Translations under genes and position numbers: made by a program
Notes under the pieces: model-generated
Told to the model about the DNA's origin: nothing
Seen by the model: the letters and a program-made list of their open reading frames with translations, nothing else
The model's database searches: none
Part shown: one piece after another, positions 30,139 through 34,189 of the stretch
Position numbering within the stretch: the first letter of the stretch is position 1
Layout of the letters: the number at the start of each line of letters is the position of its first letter
Assembly: GCA_016867815.1 (NCBI GenBank)
Contig: VGIR01000028.1
Coordinates: 1 to 34,189 of the forward strand
Direction: 5' to 3'
Length of the DNA stretch: 34,189 nt
DNA from: a candidate division WOR-3 bacterium
Lineage (GTDB): Bacteria; Hydrothermota; Tepidihabitantia; Tepidihabitantales; Tepidihabitantaceae

Positions 30139-30732
30139 TCAGAATCCGCCACTGCGTTCCTCGGATCCGCGCAGCCTGCGGCGCATAACAGGCCTGGTTG
30201 GTCGTCGCCGCGCGACTTCCCTAAAACCTTCCCGCTCATACATGTGCTTGGCGCCGAACCACATGAAATCGTCGTGGCTGCGAGTCTTCTTGTCGATGGG
30301 ATAGGACTCCAGCAGCCTGGCGCCTTGCGAACGAGCGTAGGCGATTGCGCCCCGCAGCAGCGCCCGGGACACACCTTTGCCCCGCTCCCTACGGTCGACG
30401 AAGAAGCAGACGATCGACCAGACCGGCTTGTCGTCCACCGGCCTCATCACCTGCGAACGCTGGAGCCTTTCGTAGTCCTCACGCGGTCCGAGCGATATCC
30501 AGCCGACCGGTCTGCCATCCTTGTAGGCGAGCAGCCCAGGCACGACGTCCCGGTCGACAAGCGCCTTGAGCGCCCGCTTGTTCTTGTGACCCGCGGCGCT
30601 GGTCGCGCTCGCGCCTGGTTTGCGGTAGTACATGCACCAGCAGCCACGGACGATGGAACCGCCCGGACGGGTGAAGAGATCAACCAGATCGGGCCAGCGA
30701 GCGCTCATGAGAGGAAGGACGGTGAGTTTCAC
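30139..30732 (-). CDS. GNAT-family N-acetyltransferase
   Basis: The 197-residue cytoplasmic enzyme should transfer an acetyl group from acetyl-CoA to an unknown amine. Motif A is visible as IVCFFVDRRERGKGVSRALLRGAIAYA (the RxxGxG/A pyrophosphate loop), followed by the AKHMYEREGFREVARR strand and helix typical of the fold's end. An N-terminal block (GCWCMYYRK) is characteristic of a GNAT subgroup. The C-terminus is very basic (RRRPTRPVMRRRLRG). The GTG start at 30732 has no good ribosome binding site. A promoter at 30813-30841 gives a leader of about 75 bases. The gene is flanked on both sides by the same promoter-plus-heptad cassette. Confidence 0.88.
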   Translation of the reverse strand: MKLTVLPLMSARWPDLVDLFTRPGGSIVRGCWCMYYRKPGASATSAAGHKNKRALKALVDRDVVPGLLAYKDGRPVGWISLGPREDYERLQRSQVMRPVDDKPVWSIVCFFVDRRERGKGVSRALLRGAIAYARSQGARLLESYPIDKKTRSHDDFMWFGAKHMYEREGFREVARRRPTRPVMRRRLRGSEERSGGF

Positions 30733-30812
30733 GGGCGGCGATGGCGAGCACTGCCCAGACGAACGCCGGGGCTGGTGCTCAGCAGGGAACTATTCAGCAC
30801 AGTTTCACTCGG

Positions 30813-30841
30813 ATTCTAGGTCTCGCGGGCGGGGATGTCAA
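30813..30841 (-). promoter_or_regulatory. Promoter of the GNAT gene (cassette copy 2)
   Basis: On the minus strand: TTGACA (30841-30836), a 17-base spacer and TAGAAT (30818-30813). The 17 bases TCAAATCGGCGGGGGAG on the plus strand beside it are shared exactly with copy 1. Confidence 0.75.
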
Positions 30842-30860
30842 ATCGGCGGGGGAGGGTGTG

Positions 30861-30888
30861 CCGCTTGCGGCCTGAGGCTCCTGGGTTG
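30861..30888. repeat. Heptanucleotide array upstream of promoter copy 2, 4 units
   Basis: Units are CCGCTTG, CGGCCTG, AGGCTCC and TGGGTTG; CGGCCTG is shared with the array at 30052-30093. Confidence 0.65.
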
Positions 30889-30904
30889 GCGGGTAGCCCC
30901 TAGC

Positions 30905-31894
30905 CTATCTCACTTGGTGATTCCACATGCGCAGCGTGTCTGGCGGTCGAATGACGATTGTGTGTGGGTCAGACCATGAGGAGACTGCATCGCCGGTGTC
31001 CCTTGCCTGTGCCCGTACTCCATAGGTGTCGGCGACCGACCATGCGTGGGCTATCGTTGTCGGCATCCCCGAGGCCTGGAACTGGCCCCAGTTGGAGGTG
31101 TCGCCGTCGCCCCACTCGAACCTGATGCACACCGGCATGCTCTCGGGATGCGTGCCATAGGCGGTGAAACAATAGGCGGAATCCACGCCCCCTTGGTCGG
31201 GGCCTACCGGTTCACCCGGCGTGTCTGGTGGCAGCCGGAGCGTATCCGGAGGCAGTATGACGAGCACATGCGGGTCCGACCATTCGGAGAGGGCATTGCC
31301 CGTGTCCCTTGCCTGTGCCGTTAGCCCGTAGGTATCCGCTGTTGACCACGCGTGGCTCACCCGTACCGACTCACCGGAAGCGACGAAAGGGCTCCAGTCG
31401 GAAGTGTCGTTGTCACCCCATGCGAACCTGATCGCGATATCGATGCTGTCAGGGAGGAAGGCGACTGTCGCAAAGGCATAGCTAGAGTCCTGTCCTCCAC
31501 GGTCTGGCCCCGTCGGTGTTGACGGCGGGTCGGGCGGTCGGCCAACCACTATATGCATTGGCGGTACGTCGGGCCAGTCCGAACTAAGAAGCCGCTGGTC
31601 TCTTGCTTGAGCGGATACCCTGTAGCTGCCCGTACTGGACCACACATGCGTCACCGCGACCGTGTCACCGCTCGCGAACCAGTCGGTCCAGTTCGAAACC
31701 GTGGAATCGCCCCAGTCGAAGCGGACGGCCACACTGTCGCCGTCGGGATCGGTGGCGACCACTGAGAAGGTGTAGGTTAAGTCCTTGACAAAGTGCCCGG
31801 GTCCGGCCAACATGGCCGTCACCACCGGCGGGTGGTTCTTCTTGCAGCTCACCAGCAGCAGCGTAGCTGTCAGCAGCAGGAATATCTTCTTCAC
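30905..31894 (-). CDS. Lipoprotein with three PKD-like repeats, 329 aa
   Basis: The lipobox LLVSC at the end of MKKIFLLLTATLLLVSC shows a lipidated exported protein. Three Ig-like/PKD repeats of about 95 residues follow, each with a strand such as VAVRFDWGD, then S-x-W, SG, AHAWS-x-x-x-TYGVxAQARD and WSDPH. Repeats 2 and 3 are close to each other (ARDTGNALSEWSDPH, ARDTGDAVSSWSDPH) and look recently duplicated. PKD domains usually support binding to surface polymers or proteins. The GTG start at 31894 has AGGAGG four bases upstream. It has its own promoter (31917-31945). No catalytic domain is present. Confidence 0.9.
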   Translation of the reverse strand: MKKIFLLLTATLLLVSCKKNHPPVVTAMLAGPGHFVKDLTYTFSVVATDPDGDSVAVRFDWGDSTVSNWTDWFASGDTVAVTHVWSSTGSYRVSAQARDQRLLSSDWPDVPPMHIVVGRPPDPPSTPTGPDRGGQDSSYAFATVAFLPDSIDIAIRFAWGDNDTSDWSPFVASGESVRVSHAWSTADTYGLTAQARDTGNALSEWSDPHVLVILPPDTLRLPPDTPGEPVGPDQGGVDSAYCFTAYGTHPESMPVCIRFEWGDGDTSNWGQFQASGMPTTIAHAWSVADTYGVRAQARDTGDAVSSWSDPHTIVIRPPDTLRMWNHQVR

Positions 31895-31916
31895 AGGACC
31901 TCCTGTTCGCTGTCAC

Positions 31917-31945
31917 ATGATAGAACTGCATTCCGGTGTTGTCAA
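31917..31945 (-). promoter_or_regulatory. Promoter of the PKD lipoprotein gene
   Basis: On the minus strand: TTGACA (31945-31940), a 17-base spacer and TATCAT (31922-31917). The leader is about 17 bases and carries AGGAGG. Confidence 0.78.
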
Positions 31946-31980
31946 CCGTCTTCTCGCCCAACCGGGTCAAGGCCAATGGC

Positions 31981-32141
31981 GCTGTCAGCCGACGGCAGAC
32001 GCCCGACGGCTACCGGCTCACGGCTGACAGCTTGCGGTTTGGGGCCAGTGGGCTACGCCCGCGCCAATCTGCAGTCTGTAGCCGGCAATCTGTAATGCTC
32101 CAACGTGCTGCCTACTGTATGCTGTGTGTTGTCAGTTGACA
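31981..32141. repeat. Long degenerate heptanucleotide array, about 23 units
   Basis: A single 7-base register holds over 161 bases. The first units are GCTGTCA, GCCGACG, GCAGACG, CCCGACG, GCTACCG, GCTCACG, GCTGACA and GCTTGCG. A middle block has CAATCTG, CAGTCTG, TAGCCGG and CAATCTG. The last units are GCTGTGT, GTTGTCA and GTTGACA. Confidence 0.75.
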
Positions 32142-32168
32142 GGCTTCGGATTCATAAGAATGGAGGAG

Positions 32169-32198
32169 GTGTCCCGTCACGGAATAGGTGACTGTCCC
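32169..32198. repeat. GGGACA-ended inverted-repeat fragment
   Basis: On the minus strand it begins GGGACAGTCACC and ends GTGACGGGACAC; inner GTCAC/GTGAC arms pair. The GGGACA ends recall palindrome family A. It is a weak hairpin and a tentative call. Confidence 0.4.
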
Positions 32199-32268
32199 TC
32201 ATCCGCCATTTCCCTGCGAACCATCATCCCTGGTTTGCTCCGCCCGACGCGTGAGCGAGGAGCAGTCG

Positions 32269-34026
32269 TTACTGCCCAGTGATCCGGAACTCGGTCCGCC
32301 GATTCCTGGCCATACCATCGTCCGTATTGTTCGGGGCGATGGGTTGCGTGTCGGCGTAGCCGTGGGCGGTGAGCCGCTCCGCCGCAATGCCCCACGTTGC
32401 GGTCAGGTACTGCCTCACTGCGTCGGCCCGCGCCTGCGACAGTTCCCAGTTCGATGGAAACTCTGCAGTGGCGATCTCGCGCGGGTCGGTGTGCCCTGCC
32501 AACTCAACCGTGATGCCGGGATTGGTCCTGAGTATCTCTCCGGCCCGGGCAAGCACCGAGTCGAACTGGGGCAGCAGGTCGGCTTTCCCGGTTTCGAAGT
32601 TGATACCACGCAGCACGATTGTCTGATGGTGCCTCACCAGGTAGAAGTCCTTGTTCGTGACGCGACCGGGTTCCACCTTGAGCGTGCACTTCTGCGCGAC
32701 GTATTCGTCGCTCGGCCCGGTCGCGGTCATTTCATACTCACCGGCCGGCAGATTGCGCAGCGCGTAGCTGCCCAGCAAGGCATCGGCCGTCGTGCTGCTC
32801 TGCACCAACCCGCGATAGGCGACGTTGCCACCGATCGGCTTGCGGGTGCCGGCATCCGCAACCACGCCGGTGACCGCACCGTAGGCAGGTGGACTCAGGG
32901 CGATGATTGCGGTCTGCTCGCGGTCACCCTCGACAGACACCGAGTCTACACTCGGCAGGTAGTTCGTGCGGCTGGTGTAGATGACAAGGTCGCCGGATTG
33001 AAGCCGCGTCAGCAGGACTTCGCCGGTGATCCCGGTCTCGTAGTTTCTGGAAATCACTCCGGTCGTGGCCACGCTGGCGGCAAGCGGCCGCATGGTCGTC
33101 GCGTCAACCACCTTGATCCTGACTCTGCCCGACCCTTTCCGCGCGAATGTCGACCGCAGGCCGATGCGGTGCGCTATCCCGAGCTTGCCGTAAGGAGTGA
33201 TCGCGTAGTCCAGGCTGAGCGGACCAACGTTGACGCCGAGGCCTGCGGTCAGGCCACTGAGCACTCCCAGCGTGCCCAGGTCCTGCGGGCCGGTCCGATA
33301 TCCCAGTCGAACCGCAAGTTCGGGAACCGGCAGATACTCGACGCCGGCGTGCAGCGACGGGGCATTGTCCATCGTCGCGATGACGTCCAGCACCGCATTG
33401 ACCGGGCCGACCGCGAGGCCGCCGCCGACGCCGGCCTCGATCGGCATCGGTTCGCCACCCGCGCCGTACGCCGCAAATCCGATGTTCCGGCCGGTCGCAC
33501 CGAGCCGGAGATACGGCAGCGGCCGACAGGCGAAACCGAGGTCGATCGCTCCGCCGTAGCCGGAGGTCGTGTACAGGACCTGGTAGAAGCCCTTGAGGGC
33601 AACGCCGACCTGGTAGTTGGGAGCGACCGAGAGGCCGTAGCCGATCGACATGGCGCCGTTCCAGGTTCGAAAGGTGTCGCCGGGGACGTTGTTGGCGTCC
33701 CAGAACTCGACTCCCGGTTCACCGCTGTAGACCAGGCCCAGGCCGAGCGCACCTTGCCCCGAAGGGAGTGCCGCGTGTATGACCTCGTCCTTGATTCCCG
33801 CAAACCACTGGTGGTGCGAAAGCGCGCAGTGGTAGGATTGCGCCCGGCCCAGCCCGGCAAGATTCCAGTAGATGGCGCTGGCATCTTCGACCGCGCCGAT
33901 CCCGGCACCGCCCATCGCGGCCAGTCGTACCCCTTGCTCAATCTTCAGCACTGGCATGACCGAAGTGCCCGGCTGACCGAACCCGACAACACCGAACAAG
34001 ACGACGATTCCGGCAAAGCTACCCAT
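32269..34026 (-). CDS. PorV/PorQ-like barrel fused to regulatory-like domains and a C-terminal OmpA domain
   Basis: The 585-residue outer-membrane protein starts with a signal peptide and a PorV/PorQ-type barrel (about 20-290: LKIEQGVRLAAMGGAGIGAVEDASAIYWNLAGLG). Two carboxypeptidase-regulatory-like Ig domains follow (about 298-375, VRIKVVDATTMRPLAASV; and about 385-465, VTGVVADAGTRKPIGGNV ... LPAGEYEMTATG), and then an OmpA-like peptidoglycan-binding domain (about 470-585: INFETGKADLLP, GHTDPRE, NWELSQARADAV, MARNRRTEF). It would tie an outer-membrane barrel to the cell wall. The regulatory-domain plus OmpA pair resembles PorE of the T9SS. ATG 34026 is three bases after the stop of the sorting-domain gene, with its site (GGGAG) overlapping that stop, so the genes are coupled. 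Confidence 0.9.
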   Translation of the reverse strand: MGSFAGIVVLFGVVGFGQPGTSVMPVLKIEQGVRLAAMGGAGIGAVEDASAIYWNLAGLGRAQSYHCALSHHQWFAGIKDEVIHAALPSGQGALGLGLVYSGEPGVEFWDANNVPGDTFRTWNGAMSIGYGLSVAPNYQVGVALKGFYQVLYTTSGYGGAIDLGFACRPLPYLRLGATGRNIGFAAYGAGGEPMPIEAGVGGGLAVGPVNAVLDVIATMDNAPSLHAGVEYLPVPELAVRLGYRTGPQDLGTLGVLSGLTAGLGVNVGPLSLDYAITPYGKLGIAHRIGLRSTFARKGSGRVRIKVVDATTMRPLAASVATTGVISRNYETGITGEVLLTRLQSGDLVIYTSRTNYLPSVDSVSVEGDREQTAIIALSPPAYGAVTGVVADAGTRKPIGGNVAYRGLVQSSTTADALLGSYALRNLPAGEYEMTATGPSDEYVAQKCTLKVEPGRVTNKDFYLVRHHQTIVLRGINFETGKADLLPQFDSVLARAGEILRTNPGITVELAGHTDPREIATAEFPSNWELSQARADAVRQYLTATWGIAAERLTAHGYADTQPIAPNNTDDGMARNRRTEFRITGQ

Positions 34027-34029
34027 CTC

Positions 34030-34189
34030 TTACTCCCTTGTAACCACCAGTTTCTTGCGGATGCGGTCGGTCTTGCCCGAGTGCACATAGTCGAGCAGGT
34101 ACTCATACGTGCCGGGGGCGATTGTGCGGCCGTGGTCGTTGACGCCACTCCAGTCCAAGAAGTGGACTCCGGCCGCGAGGTCGGCGTTC
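34030..34189 (-). CDS. C-terminal end of a sorting-domain (FlgD-like Ig) exported protein, cut by the window edge
   Basis: The last 52 residues read NADLAAGVHFLDWSGVNDHG, then TIAPGTYEYLLDY, and end RIRKKLVVTRE. This is the second half of a FlgD-like Ig domain of T9SS type A sorting signals (G-x-H-x-x-x-W-x-G-x-x-x-x-G, P-G-x-Y, basic end). The 5' part lies outside the window, so the cargo is unknown. Its stop is three bases before the start of the barrel-OmpA gene, which suggests the two are made together. Confidence 0.85.
   Translation of the reverse strand, partial: NADLAAGVHFLDWSGVNDHGRTIAPGTYEYLLDYVHSGKTDRIRKKLVVTRE

Larger units (their letters stand above)
31895..32268. other. Intergenic region rich in repeats
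   Basis: No gene is seen. It holds the lipoprotein promoter, a 23-unit heptad array (31981-32141) and a GGGACA-ended element at 32169-32198. Confidence 0.55.

Overview
The window is a GC-rich bacterial chromosome segment with the envelope of a diderm: TonB/ExbB/ExbD, a TonB-dependent receptor, PorV/PorQ-type barrels, an OmpA-like domain, and several exported proteins ending in a FlgD-like Ig domain of the type IX (T9SS) sorting kind. Together with an ADP-forming acyl-CoA synthetase and TTGACA/TATAAT-like promoters, this fits an uncultured lineage near the FCB superphylum. A WOR-3/Stahlbacteria-like organism is my best guess; no phylogenetic marker in the window proves it.

Layout. 1-2024: remnant of a sorting-domain gene with a duplicated tail, a small conserved-looking hypothetical gene on the minus strand, then about 1 kb without a credible gene that holds a 12-bp-period degenerate tandem array. 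2025-4655: P-type cation ATPase. 4656-5352: tRNA-Ala(TGC) with its 3' end and flank repeated 173 bp downstream, and two similar UUCG-loop terminators. 5353-8493: a frameshifted small Cys-rich exported protein and an 877-residue exported repeat protein. 8563-13004 (minus): metallo-beta-lactamase-fold hydrolase, ADP-forming acyl-CoA synthetase, alpha/beta hydrolase with PDZ domain. 13113-15802 (minus): a pair of M16 peptidases, one with and one without the zinc site. 16193-28321 (plus): exbB-exbD-exbD-tonB, an Asp-box protein with sorting domain, a lipoprotein, a TonB-dependent receptor, a 1001-residue exported protein and a PorV-like barrel. 28441-34189 (minus): nitronate monooxygenase-like flavoprotein, a tiny membrane protein with an in-frame stop, a GNAT acetyltransferase, a PKD-repeat lipoprotein, a PorV-barrel/OmpA fusion and the end of another sorting-domain protein.

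How the genes work together. The ExbB/ExbD/TonB genes would energise the receptor encoded 3 kb downstream; the lipoprotein, receptor, 1001-residue protein and PorV-like barrel are tightly spaced and look co-transcribed. PorV is the outer-membrane shuttle of T9SS cargo in Bacteroidetes, so this block may combine TonB-driven import with T9SS-like surface display. No T9SS core gene (PorK/L/M/N, SprA) lies in the window.

The most unusual layer is repetitive DNA. There are two families of 40-45 bp palindromic elements, each with one copy inside a coding frame; heptanucleotide-period arrays in intergenic DNA and inside the poorly conserved ends or loops of at least five genes; and the 12-bp array. 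A uniform promoter form (TTGACN, 16-17 bp, TANNNT-like) recurs, and in three places the -10 box lies so close to the start codon that the mRNA should be leaderless or nearly so.
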